A stretch of DNA of 64,000 nucleotides, from NCBI RefSeq assembly GCF_000745345.1, contig NZ_JQNR01000003.1:868001-932000 (forward strand), written 5' to 3'. Shown in pieces: positions 35,201-43,530 of the stretch. Under the pieces are notes generated by a model. It worked only from the letters and a program-made list of their open reading frames with translations, did no database searches and was not told the origin of the DNA. The first letter of the stretch is position 1. Every line of letters starts with the position of its first letter. This DNA is from Actinacidiphila yeochonensis CN732. Its GTDB lineage: Bacteria > Actinomycetota > Actinomycetes > Streptomycetales > Streptomycetaceae. The position numbers were made by a program, and so were the translations under genes.

Positions 35201-36344
35201 CAGTGGTCGCCGTCGCGCACCGCGCGGGCGGCGAAGGTGACGCCGGCCGTCTCGGCGGCGGCGGGGGCCTGCTCGCGGTCGCCGGCCTCCTCGCGGTCGG
35301 CGAGCGAGCCGGGCTTCAGGCGGCGCAGGCCGTCACCGGCGGAGAAGGTGGCGGCGGGCGCGCCCGGGCGGGTGCGGCGGCGCGACGGCCGGCCGGCGCT
35401 CGGGGCGCTCGTCCGCTCCGCGGCGGCGGGGGGCTGCGCGGCGGGCGCCTTCGGCTGAGCCGCGGGGGTGGCCGGCGCGGCCGGGGCAGCGGGCGCGGCC
35501 TCGCTCGCGGGCGCCGGGGAGGCCACCTTGCGGGTGGCGCGGCGGCGGGCACGGGCCGGGGCGGGTTCCGCCGGAGCGGCGACCTCGGCGGCGGGCTCGG
35601 CCACGGGCTGCGGGGCCGCTTCCGCGGCGGGTGCGGGGGTCTCGGCCTGCGTTGCTTCGGGGCGGGCGAAGCGGCCTTGCGCGTGGCGCGGCGACGCGGC
35701 TTCGGCTCCTCCTCCGCGACCTCGACCGGCGCCTCGGCAACGGCCTCGGGGGCGGGCGATGCGACCTTACGGGTGGCGCGGCGACGCGGCTTCGGCTCCT
35801 CCGCGACCTCGGCGGGCGCCTCGACAGCGGCCTCGGCCTGCGCCGCTTCGGGGGCCGCGGCCTTGCGGGTGGCGCGGCGACGCGGCTTCGGCTCCTCCTC
35901 CACGACCTCGACCGGCGCCTCGGCAACGGCCTCAGAAGCGGCCTCGGGGGCGGGCGATGCGGCCTTGCGGGTGGCGCGGCGACGCGGCTTCGGCTCCTCC
36001 GCTACCTCGGCGGGCGCCTCGACAGCGGCCTCGGCCTGCGCCGCTTCGGGGGCCGCGGCCTTGCGGGTGGCGCGGCGACGCGGCTTGGGCTCCTCCGCTA
36101 CCTCGGCGGGCGCCTCGACTGCGGCCTCGGGGGCCGACGAGGCGGCCTTGCGGGTGGCGCGGCGGCGCGGCTTGGGCTCTTCCTGCGTGGCCTCGGCCGG
36201 CGCCTCGGCGGCGGCACTCTCGGCGGTCCCGGCCGGCGGTCCGGCGGGGCGGGAGGCGGCGCGACGGCGGCGGCGCGGGGCCGCGGCGTCGTCGGCGGGG
36301 TTCTCCGGGCTCGCGCCCGGCGTGTTCGGCTCGTTCTCGGGCAT
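32221..36344 (-). CDS. rne: Ribonuclease E/G with long repeat-rich tails; one-base frameshift in the N-terminal tail
   Basis: The central part is the catalytic RNase E/G: an S1-like segment (TSYVGNVYLGKVQNVLPSME), then VVVDVNTGKFTGQGGNLEET, DLGGIVVVDFIDMVLESNRD and the Zn-link CVHCNGRG. Endonucleolytic mRNA decay and rRNA processing are its usual roles. Both flanks are long disordered tails. The N-terminal one has six copies of a unit opening EEPKPRRRATRK, and the C-terminal one has two TRRRATRKATAPAGAP copies. The tail opens at MPENEPNTPGASPE (36344). It is in frame 0 until a run of four Gs at 35659-35662, after which the main frame takes over. Sister copies have five Gs, so one base is missing. 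The corrected protein is about 1,374 residues. Confidence 0.9.
32435..32723. repeat. 156-bp-period duplication inside the RNase E/G C-terminal tail
   Basis: Bases 32435-32567 and 32591-32723 are nearly identical (one visible difference), in frame and 52 codons apart. They encode repeated EPAVSTEPPARTRRRATRK and VVVVPVSEPEAEPVPVAEPE blocks. Confidence 0.85.
35670..36190. repeat. Tandem coding repeats in the RNase E/G N-terminal tail
   Basis: Six in-frame copies of a 29-34 codon unit: EEPKPRRRATRKAA followed by an acidic Ala/Glu/Pro linker such as EAAVEAPAEVA. Two of the units are almost identical at nucleotide level. The basic block recurs again close to and beyond the catalytic core. Confidence 0.88.
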
Positions 36345-36562
36345 TCGGGTTGTACTCCCGTCATGCTCCCGGGCGCCGGGCCGGTCCGGGTCGGCGGGCC
36401 GCTTGGATCGCGGTGGCCGGCTCCGGGGGCGTGGGCGCCGCACGGGAGCTGCTGTCTCGCTCGTCGGCCGGCCCCGGACGGGGAGTCGACGAAAGTCTCG
36501 TGTGGTCAGCGCCGCCGGACCCGGGTGGCTCCCTGGTGCGTCGGCGACGCGTGACGCCGTAC

Positions 36563-37342
36563 TTACGCGGAACCGGCCGGCACCGTCGCGTCGTCGCGAT
36601 CGGGTGCGAGCGGGTCGGTGACCGTGCCGGACTCCTCGTCGAGCGGCCCCTGCGCCAGCCTGGTCACCGCTGCGGGGACCGGCGGCGCGAGGCCGGCCGC
36701 CGCGCGGAGACCGGTCAGTACGTCGTCGGGCCGTACGGCAGGTGTCAGATGCCGCACAACCAGCCGCAGTATCGCACAAGCGCCGGACTGCGGCCCATCG
36801 ACTCCGGTTCCGGCGGTCGGCGTGTCCGTCGGGGCGCCGCCCTCACGGGGGTCGGCGACCTCAAGGCGGGTGACCGCGCCCCGGCAGTCGAAGGTGCGCG
36901 TGCCGTTCTTGGTCGCACGCTGGACCTCGACGCTCTCGGCGGCGAGGAACTCCGCGGCGGCCTCACGGGCCCGCTCCGGCTCGACACCGTCCAGCCGCAC
37001 CTCCCAGACCGACGCCTCCAGCCGGTCGGCCAGGCCCGAGGTGTGGGCCTCGACCGCGTCGACGATGTCGAGCCCGGGGGGCAGCGACTCGTCGAGCAGG
37101 CGCCGCAGCTCCTGCGGGTCGCAGTGCCGGGCCAGCCCGATCTCCAGGTACTCGGCCTCGCTGCCGACGCCGGTGGGAGCGGCGTTCGCGTAGGAGACCT
37201 TGGGGTGCGGGGTGAAGCCCGCGGAGTACGCCATCGGCACGTCGGCGCGGCGCAGGGCCCGCTCGAACGCGCGCTGGAAGTCACGGTGGCTGGTGAACCG
37301 GAGGCGTCCGCGCTTGGTGTACCGCAGCCTGATTCGCTGCAC
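36563..37342 (-). CDS. TIGR03936 family (DUF2344) radical SAM-associated protein
   Basis: A protein of 259 residues from the GTG at 37342 (VQRIRLRYTKRGRLRFTSHR). It has DFQRAFERALRRADVPMAYS and AGFTPHPKVSYANAAPTGVG, which define the family. Members are encoded close to, or fused with, the TIGR03960 radical SAM protein, whose gene is at 40346-42304 here; the shared function is unknown. The reading frame continues upstream to a CTG at 37384 giving LGKRQPEGPPPAPT. That CTG is preceded by GAAGGA at 10 bases, and the peptide resembles the family N-terminus, so translation may begin there. The C-terminal 90 residues are less conserved and Pro/Asp-rich. Confidence 0.88.
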   Translation of the reverse strand: MQRIRLRYTKRGRLRFTSHRDFQRAFERALRRADVPMAYSAGFTPHPKVSYANAAPTGVGSEAEYLEIGLARHCDPQELRRLLDESLPPGLDIVDAVEAHTSGLADRLEASVWEVRLDGVEPERAREAAAEFLAAESVEVQRATKNGTRTFDCRGAVTRLEVADPREGGAPTDTPTAGTGVDGPQSGACAILRLVVRHLTPAVRPDDVLTGLRAAAGLAPPVPAAVTRLAQGPLDEESGTVTDPLAPDRDDATVPAGSA

Positions 37343-37384
37343 CGTGGGCGCGGGAGGCGGGCCTTCGGGCTGTCGCTTGCCCAG

Positions 37385-37978
37385 TGTCGTTCAGTCCTTC
37401 GTCTCTGATCGGTCGTGGTGACCGGTCTTCGTCACGCGCACGTCCGACCGGTCGGGCGCGTGGCGTCCGCCTCCGGCGGTGGTCCTCGCGGACCGGCCCG
37501 AAGCGGCCGTGCGATGCGGCCCGTCCGGTGCGCTCGCTGCTTCCTGCCGCGCACCCGGCAGGCGCGCGTCCGGAATTCCTACCCGTCCAAGGTTACGCCG
37601 TGCGGCGCCGCCCTCACACCCGGCGCGGTCCGCCCTGTGGACAACCGCGGCCGGGCGGGTGCGGCGGACCGCCAGGTGAGGACGTGCGGCCCCCTTCCGC
37701 ACCGGCACCCTGTTCTCCCCGCGCTCTTCCCGCCTGCCGGGCTTCCGCCGGACTTCCGCCGGACTCCCTGCCGGGCCTCCCGCCGGGCTTCGCCGCGCCG
37801 GACGACGCGGCGAAGGCGACACTTGAAGCCCCGGGCCCCGGCAGCATCCGGGGCCACCGGCCGATCCGCCGCCGCAGGCGGGAGCGCGCGCCATACGATG
37901 GGAGCGTGCGCGGGTCGGACATCGTCGGCCGGAGCTGTCCGCGCCGGTGCGGGCCCGCCGCTACGAGGTGAAACCGCC
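37385..37978. other. Divergent intergenic region
   Basis: About 590 bases without a convincing gene. All open frames have poor codon bias and no start with a ribosome-binding site. Short direct repeats such as ttccgccggact occur near 37741-37765. It should hold the promoters of both flanking genes. Confidence 0.55.
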
Positions 37979-38407
37979 ATGACCATCGCCATCGCTCTCG
38001 CCGTCATCGCGGTGCTCGCCGGCCTCGGTGTCTGGCTCCTGCGCCGCCAGGCCGCTCTGCAGCGTGACTTCGGCCCCGCCCCGCACATCGAGGACGGGCC
38101 GCCCGGCGACAGCGACCCCGACGCGTCCGGCCCCGCACCTGACGCGCCCTGGCGGGAGGGCGCCCCGGAGCCCGGGCACGGCACGGAAACGGACGCGGAC
38201 GGGCGGCAGCCGCCGCGGACCGTGGTGGTGGAGGAGCCGATCTCCTCCTCGGCACCGGACGCGGTGGAGACCAGGCCCCTCACCTCCGAAGCCACCCGCG
38301 GAGCCACCACCCAGGTCACCCCCGAAAACGCCCCCGAACCCCCGGGAGACGACTCCGGCGAGGCAGCGGCCGGACCTTCCGGCGAGGCGCCCGATCACCG
38401 CCCATGA
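37979..38407 (+). CDS. Single-pass membrane protein with acidic disordered tail
   Basis: A 142-residue protein. An N-terminal hydrophobic segment (2-22, TIAIALAVIAVLAGLGVWLL) is followed by RRQ, so the tail is probably cytoplasmic. The remaining 115 residues are Pro/Asp/Glu/Ser-rich and likely disordered. The ATG follows GAGGTG. Such a gene lies between the TIGR03936 and TIGR03960 genes in Streptomyces (SCO2601 place). No function is known to me. Its last 13 bases overlap the end of the convergent gene. Confidence 0.65.
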   Translation: MTIAIALAVIAVLAGLGVWLLRRQAALQRDFGPAPHIEDGPPGDSDPDASGPAPDAPWREGAPEPGHGTETDADGRQPPRTVVVEEPISSSAPDAVETRPLTSEATRGATTQVTPENAPEPPGDDSGEAAAGPSGEAPDHRP

Positions 38408-38967
38408 GGCTGGTGCGGGCCCGCTGTCGCCACGCGGCGGGCGCCCTCGGTGAGCAGCAGCAGGGTGATCCCGGCCGCCAGACCGGTCCAACCGCCGAGG
38501 GTGGGATAGCCGTGGCCGTGAGCCGCGGTGGGCGGCACCGTCACGCCGAGGACGCCCAGCACCAGCGGCGGCGCGGCTGCGAGCACACCGCCCACGGCCC
38601 GGCCTGACCACAGCCGTACCGCGCCGGCCGCGCCGAACGCCATCACGGCCAGCCACACCGCCATGGCCTGGGGGGCGAAGAAGAGCAGCACGAGGGCCGC
38701 AGGAAAGGCCGCCGTGTAGCAACCGAGCAGCGTCAGCGCGGCCACCAGGGGCATCCGCCAGGCGCGGCCCCCGCGCGGCGGAGCGAAGCGCGGCAGCAGC
38801 ACGGCACCGGCCGCTCCCGCAGCCACCGCGGCGCCGGCCCACCACATGAGGACCGGGTTCGGTGCCGTCAGCCCGTCAGGCCGCGCCGCCAGCACCGCGC
38901 AGGGCACTGCCACCGTCGCGACACCCGCGCCCACGGCTGCCGCGCTCCACACGGAGACCGATCGCAA
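38395..38967 (-). CDS. Hypothetical membrane protein with about six helices
   Basis: About 190 residues, nearly all hydrophobic helices: SVWSAAAVGAGVATVAVPCA, MWWAGAAVAAGAAGAVLLPR, PLVAALTLLGCYTAAFPAAL, PQAMAVWLAVMAFGAAGAVR and LAAGITLLLLTEGARR. I chose a TTG start at 38967 preceded by GGGAGGAG at ten bases. The ATG of the longest frame (39198) would add a hydrophilic head antisense to the intergenic region and is less likely. No domain is recognised. Confidence 0.55.
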   Translation of the reverse strand: MRSVSVWSAAAVGAGVATVAVPCAVLAARPDGLTAPNPVLMWWAGAAVAAGAAGAVLLPRFAPPRGGRAWRMPLVAALTLLGCYTAAFPAALVLLFFAPQAMAVWLAVMAFGAAGAVRLWSGRAVGGVLAAAPPLVLGVLGVTVPPTAAHGHGYPTLGGWTGLAAGITLLLLTEGARRVATAGPHQPHGR

Positions 38968-39295
38968 CGCAACCCATCTCCTCCCCCGCGGGGCGGCCCA
39001 GCCGTCGCGGCCATCGTAGCCAGGCGTCGCCGCGCGCCGTTCCTCCCCGCCGTCAACGGAAGGAAGAGCACTCCGGGCGAGCGTCAGGCAGTTCGCGGCC
39101 CGCCGATCCGGGACGCCTGGACGGCGAGGCACAGAAAGGCATCGGCCACAGAAAGACACCGGCCACCGGAAATCCCCTTCCAAAGGAAGGGAATTCACCC
39201 GTCCGGTGCCTTCCCCCCCGACGCTCCGCCGACATCCGAGCGGCGCCGAAAAAAAGCCGCAGCGGCTCGGAAAGGGAGCCGCTGCGGCGGAAAGG
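38968..39295. other. Intergenic stretch of lower GC
   Basis: No credible gene. Bases 39240-39295 contain an imperfect inverted repeat (gccgcagcggctc with gagccgctgcggc, about 39258-39290) just downstream of the secreted protein gene, probably its terminator. Confidence 0.55.
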
Positions 39296-39679
39296 TCATT
39301 CGAAGTCGACCCAGTCGGTACTGCCGGACGAGATGAACCAGTTGGAGCCCACGTCCACGATGGAGACGGTCTCGCCGTTCAGCCCCTCCGTCCCCTTGAA
39401 GTACTCGCAGCCGTCGACATTGCACGCCTCGAAGTAGAGGTAGTAATCCTCTCCGTAGTACGCCGAACCGCTGTCGCAGTACGCGGTGGCGGTGTGCGAG
39501 TCATAGTCGATCGAGCACCCCGAGACCTTCGTGACCAGGGGCACGACCGCCTGGGGCACCGCCTGGGCGAGAGGGGCGCGCACGGCGGGACGATCGGCCG
39601 CGTGCGCCGCGGAAAGGGACGCGGCTCCCCACAGGAAACACATGACAGTGGCGCCGACGGCAGTAGCCCTTTTGAACAC
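39296..39679 (-). CDS. Small secreted cysteine-containing protein
   Basis: A 127-residue protein. The GTG at 39679 follows AAGGGGAA and gives a signal peptide (VFKRATAVGATVMCFLWGAA, cleavage near SAAHAA). The mature part of about 98 residues has four cysteines in GCSIDYDS, YCDSGS and ACNVDGCEYF, enough for two disulfides. It is rich in Tyr and Asp, with few basic residues, and ends GSTDWVDFE. I recognise no family. Codon use is less extreme than in its neighbours and the flanks are long non-coding stretches, so it may be a recent acquisition. Confidence 0.65.
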   Translation of the reverse strand: MFKRATAVGATVMCFLWGAASLSAAHAADRPAVRAPLAQAVPQAVVPLVTKVSGCSIDYDSHTATAYCDSGSAYYGEDYYLYFEACNVDGCEYFKGTEGLNGETVSIVDVGSNWFISSGSTDWVDFE

Positions 39680-40345
39680 GACCAGTTCCCCTTGTGGTGT
39701 GAGTTCTTCCGGAAGGCGAGGAGGCGCACGCCCGTTCTTGCCATGTGCATTCAAGCACATGGCACATGCCGGCAACAGGGGCGATGCGCCGCCGCGGACA
39801 AACGGAACAGGCGCTTCCGGAGGCTTTCCGCAGGTAATCCGGATGAAAATCCCCAACCCTTGACCCAAGATCGCGATTGAGGAAATATCACGTTTTCACC
39901 GGAGCGACGCGGCACACCAGTGGCCAGAAGAATGCCACCGCCGGTTTGCACGGTTGCGGAAAGGGGAATCATCCCTCGCCCCCGGTTCGGGGGAAATGTG
40001 CGGAGATCCCGGGAGCAACACCCCAAGCCGCCCTCGTACGGGGCGAAGGCCAGTCCCCGGGCTCCCCTGACGTACGGGCAGGACAGGCAACACGCCGTGC
40101 GGGCCTCAAGGTCGGCAACGGTCGCACTGCCGGACGGCGGGTACCTGTCCACGCGGAAACGCGACGACGCGCGTTGCCGTATGGGCAGGGCTCCGGGAAC
40201 GCCGAGAGGCGCCCGGAGCAGATCGTCCGGACGCCTCTCCCCTCGCCCGCACCCCACGCGGCCGCCGGGGACACGATGCCCGGGGCCGCCTAGGGGTGGG
40301 CGGGCGCCTCAGCCACCCGCAGAACGGGTGAGGCGCCCGGCACGG
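39680..40345. other. Long intergenic region, lower GC than its surroundings
   Basis: About 660 bases. The longest frame (minus, 39751-40257) has atypical composition and no ribosome-binding site, so I do not call it. Short A-rich patches (39877-39900, 39925-39935) are unusual in this genome. The right end carries the terminator at 40301-40339. Confidence 0.55.
40301..40339 (-). terminator. Terminator of the TIGR03960 gene
   Basis: A perfect 11-bp inverted repeat (40301-40311 with 40329-40339) ends 7 bases past the stop codon at 40346. Confidence 0.75.
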
Positions 40346-42304
40346 CTACTTCTTGACCATCAGCGGCAGGAGCTTCTGCCCGGTGGGGCCGATCTGGATG
40401 TGGGTGTCCATCTGCGGGCACACGCCGCAGTCGAAGCACGGCGTCCAGCGGCAGTCCTCGACCTCGGTCTCGTCGAGGGCGTCCTGCCAGTCCTCCCAGA
40501 GCCAGTCCTTGTCCAGGCCGGAGTCCAGGTGGTCCCAGGGCAGGACCTCCTCGGCGGTGCGCTCGCGGGTGGTGTACCAGGCGAGGTCGACGCCGTGGGC
40601 GGGCAGGGCGGTCTCGGTGGCGCGCATCCAGCGGTCGTAGGAGAAGTGCTCGCGCCAGCCGTCGAAGCGGCCGCCGTCGGCGTAGACGGCGCGGATCACG
40701 TCGCCGACCCGGCGGTCGCCCCGGGAGAGCAGGCCCTCGATGATGCCGGGCTTGCCGTCGTGGTAGCGGAAGCCGATGTTGCGGGCGTACTTCCGGTCGC
40801 TGCGGATGGCGTCGCGGAGCTTCTCCAGGCGGGCGTCTGTCTCCTCCACGCCCAGCTGCGGCGCCCACTGGAAGGGGGTGTGCGGCTTGGGCACGAAGCC
40901 GCCGATGGACACGGTGCAGCGGATGTCGTTCTGCCCGGTGACCTCGCGGCCCTTGGCGATGACGCGCTTGGCCATCTCCGCGATCTGGAGGACGTCCTCG
41001 TCGGTCTCGGTGGGCAGCCCGCACATGAAGTACAGCTTCACCTGGCGCCAGCCGTTGCCGTAGGCGGTGGCGACCGTGCGGATCAGGTCCTCCTCCGAGA
41101 CCATCTTGTTGATGACCTTGCGGATGCGCTCCGAGCCGCCCTCGGGGGCGAAGGTCAGCCCGGACCGGCGGCCGTTGCGGGTCAGCTCGTCGGCGAGGTC
41201 GATGTTGAAGGCGTCGACCCGGGTGGAGGGCAGCGACAGGCCGATCTTGTCGTCCTCGTAGCGGTCGGCCAGGCCCTTGGCGATCTCGGCGATCTCGGTG
41301 TGGTCGGCGGAGGAGAGCGACAGCAGGCCGACCTCCTCGAAGCCGGTGGCCTTCAGGCCCTTCTCGACCATCTCGCCGATGCCGGTGATCGAGCGCTCGC
41401 GCACCGGGCGGGTGATCATGCCCGCCTGGCAGAAGCGGCAGCCGCGGGTGCAGCCGCGGAAGATCTCCACGGACATCCGCTCGTGGACCGTCTCCGCCAG
41501 CGGCACCAGCGGCTGCTTGGGGTACGGCCACTCGTCGAGGTCCATGACGGTGTGCTTGGACACCCGCCACGGCACGCCGGAGCGGTTGGGCACGACGCGG
41601 GCGATCCGGCCGTCGGGCAGGTACTCGACGTCGTAGAAGCGCGGCACGTAGACGCCGCCGGTGCGGGCCAGCCGCAGCAGCAGCTCGTCGCGGCCGCCGG
41701 GGCGGCCCTCGGCCTTCCAGTCCCGGATGGTGTCCGTGACGGTGAGGACGGCCTGCTCGCCGTCGCCGATGACGGCGGCGTCGATGAAGTCGGCGATGGG
41801 CTCGGGGTTGAACGCGGCGTGGCCGCCGGCCAGGACGATCGGGTCGTCGAGGGTGCGCTCGGCCGCGTCCAGCGGGATGCCGGCCAGGTCGAGCGCGGTG
41901 AGCATGTTGGTGTAGCCCAGCTCGGTGGAGAAGCTGAGGCCGAAGACGTCGAACGCGCCCACCGGACGGTGGCTGTCGACGGTGAACTGGGGCACCCGGT
42001 GCTCGCGCATCAGGGCCTCCAGGTCGGGCCACACGCTGTAGGTGCGCTCGGCGAGCACGCCCTCGCGCTCGTTGAGCACCTCGTAGAGGATCATGACGCC
42101 CTGGTTGGGCAGGCCCACCTCGTACGCGTCCGGGTACATCAGCGCCCAGCGCACGTCGGCGCTGTCCCAGTCCTTGACGGTGGAGTTCAACTCACCGCCG
42201 ACGTACTGGATCGGCTTCTGTACGTGCGGCAGCAGCGCTTCCAGGCGCGGGAAGACCGACTCGACAGGCATTTCGGCGACTCTCGTGTCTCGGGGCTGGG
42301 CCAT
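40346..42304 (-). CDS. TIGR03960 family radical SAM protein with B12-binding-like N-terminus
   Basis: A 652-residue iron-sulfur enzyme. The N-terminal region (EALLPHVQKPIQYVGGELNS, YPDAYEVGLPNQGVMILYEV, SVWPDLEALMREHRVPQFTV) resembles the cobalamin-binding fold of B12-type radical SAM proteins. The cluster motif is RGCTRGCRFCQAGMITRPVR (CxxxCxxC). The C-terminus has WTPCFDCGVCPQMDTHIQIG, a likely extra cysteine site. Substrate and reaction are unknown. The start could be 42304 or the internal MPVESVFPRLEA 33 bases on, which is nearer the family N-terminus. Confidence 0.9.
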   Translation of the reverse strand: MAQPRDTRVAEMPVESVFPRLEALLPHVQKPIQYVGGELNSTVKDWDSADVRWALMYPDAYEVGLPNQGVMILYEVLNEREGVLAERTYSVWPDLEALMREHRVPQFTVDSHRPVGAFDVFGLSFSTELGYTNMLTALDLAGIPLDAAERTLDDPIVLAGGHAAFNPEPIADFIDAAVIGDGEQAVLTVTDTIRDWKAEGRPGGRDELLLRLARTGGVYVPRFYDVEYLPDGRIARVVPNRSGVPWRVSKHTVMDLDEWPYPKQPLVPLAETVHERMSVEIFRGCTRGCRFCQAGMITRPVRERSITGIGEMVEKGLKATGFEEVGLLSLSSADHTEIAEIAKGLADRYEDDKIGLSLPSTRVDAFNIDLADELTRNGRRSGLTFAPEGGSERIRKVINKMVSEEDLIRTVATAYGNGWRQVKLYFMCGLPTETDEDVLQIAEMAKRVIAKGREVTGQNDIRCTVSIGGFVPKPHTPFQWAPQLGVEETDARLEKLRDAIRSDRKYARNIGFRYHDGKPGIIEGLLSRGDRRVGDVIRAVYADGGRFDGWREHFSYDRWMRATETALPAHGVDLAWYTTRERTAEEVLPWDHLDSGLDKDWLWEDWQDALDETEVEDCRWTPCFDCGVCPQMDTHIQIGPTGQKLLPLMVKK

Positions 42305-42450
42305 CCCGGCGGAAATCCGCGCGGGGAAGAGTGACCCTCAACAGTACCCGAGGCCGGGCCACCTCAGATCCGGCGTCGCCTCCGGCCCCTGTCCCGGCTC
42401 CGCGCGGCCCCTTCCAGCCGCCGCGCGGCCCCGAACGAGGCGGGCGCGGC

Positions 42451-43359
42451 TCAGTCCGCCTGTCCGGACCGCCGCCACTTCTCGTACAGCCGCTCCCGGG
42501 CGGCCGAGGCCAGCCGCGCCTCGGCCAGCGCCATCGCCTCGTACGGTGCCGGGTCCTCCCCCGCGGCGGTGGCGGCGGCGCGCAGCCGGGCGAGTTCGGC
42601 CCGGGCCATCACGCTGTCCTGGTGCTCGCCCAGCAGCTTCTGCGCGGCGGTCATCCGGGAGGTCTGCGCGGCGGCACGGCGGCCGAGGACGGGTTCGGCG
42701 GCCTCGCTGGAGTAGCGGGCCCGCTTGGCCTCCTTGCGGGCCTGGTGCAGGGCGGCGTCCTGCTCCGGCCCGGGGGGCAGGTCCAGGGCGCGGCCGAGGG
42801 CGAGGCGCAGCCGGTGGTGGTCGCGGCGCGTCGTCCTGAGCGCGGACAGGACGGGGTCGTCGGCGGCGGCCGGCCGGAAGGGGGGCCGGGACAGCAGCGT
42901 GTCGTAGGAGCGCAGCAGGGCGGTGTAGCGGTCGCCGTCGAGGGCGCGCACCACCTCGGCGTGGGGTCGGGCGCGGCTGCGGGCGGCGGTGAGCCGGGCG
43001 GTGAGGGCGGCGGGCGCGGGGCGCAGTTCGGCGGCCCGGGCGGCGAGCCGCTCGCCGAGCACCTCGCGGTCGCGTTCGGCGCCGAGGAGTGCGGCCAGCC
43101 ACCTGAGCTCGTCGCCGAGCGGGTCGGTGGCGGCGCGGTCGAGCAGCCGCCGGTGGCTCTTGAGGGCGGACCGTGCCCGCCGGGTGGCGACACGCATCCG
43201 GTGGACGGCGTCCTCGCGGTCGCGGCGTACCTCCGGTTCGAGGACGGCCAGGGCCTCACGCTGGGTGCGCAGGTAGGCGAGGACGGCCTGGCCGGCGCTC
43301 GCGGGCGGCTCCCCGGTGCCTCCGGCCCCGGCCGCGGCGCGCGCGTGCGGAGGGCCCAT
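42451..43359 (-). CDS. CHAD domain protein
   Basis: About 302 residues from the ATG at 43359 (MGPPHARAAAGAGGTG); the frame is open further upstream. Conserved histidine helices characteristic of CHAD are present: DREDAVHRMRVATRRARSAL, then DLPPGPEQDAALHQARKEAK with AKRARYSSEAAEPVLG. CHAD proteins bind polyphosphate; this one lacks the CYTH phosphatase domain. A possible role at polyphosphate granules is known for the family and not shown here. Confidence 0.88.
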   Translation of the reverse strand: MGPPHARAAAGAGGTGEPPASAGQAVLAYLRTQREALAVLEPEVRRDREDAVHRMRVATRRARSALKSHRRLLDRAATDPLGDELRWLAALLGAERDREVLGERLAARAAELRPAPAALTARLTAARSRARPHAEVVRALDGDRYTALLRSYDTLLSRPPFRPAAADDPVLSALRTTRRDHHRLRLALGRALDLPPGPEQDAALHQARKEAKRARYSSEAAEPVLGRRAAAQTSRMTAAQKLLGEHQDSVMARAELARLRAAATAAGEDPAPYEAMALAEARLASAARERLYEKWRRSGQAD

Positions 43360-43467
43360 AGGTGGACGGTATGCCCGGCCTCCCGGTTCGGCCACCCCCC
43401 GGGCACCGGAGCGGACGGGGGCGGCACGTCCGGGCACCGGAGCGACGGGAGCGGCCGCACGGCGGCG

Positions 43468-43507
43468 GAGCCGGCGCCCGTACCCCGGGGGGTACGGGCG
43501 CCGGCTC
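43468..43507 (-). terminator. Strong terminator of the mre operon
   Basis: A perfect 19-bp inverted repeat with a minimal loop (43468-43486 with 43489-43507) lies 24 bases past the rodA stop. It is the longest perfect hairpin I found here. Confidence 0.85.
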
Positions 43508-43530
43508 CGGGTGAGCCCGGTGGGCCGTCG

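Noticed and set aside
32197..36621. A 1,474-residue plus-strand open frame over RNase E/G
   Set aside because: It mirrors the repeat-rich RNase E/G gene on the other strand; Leu/Arg/Gly runs reflect the antisense of Glu/Ala/Pro codons.
39751..40257. A 168-residue minus-strand frame in the gap next to the secreted protein
   Set aside because: There is no ribosome-binding site, codon-position GC is poor and no motif is visible.
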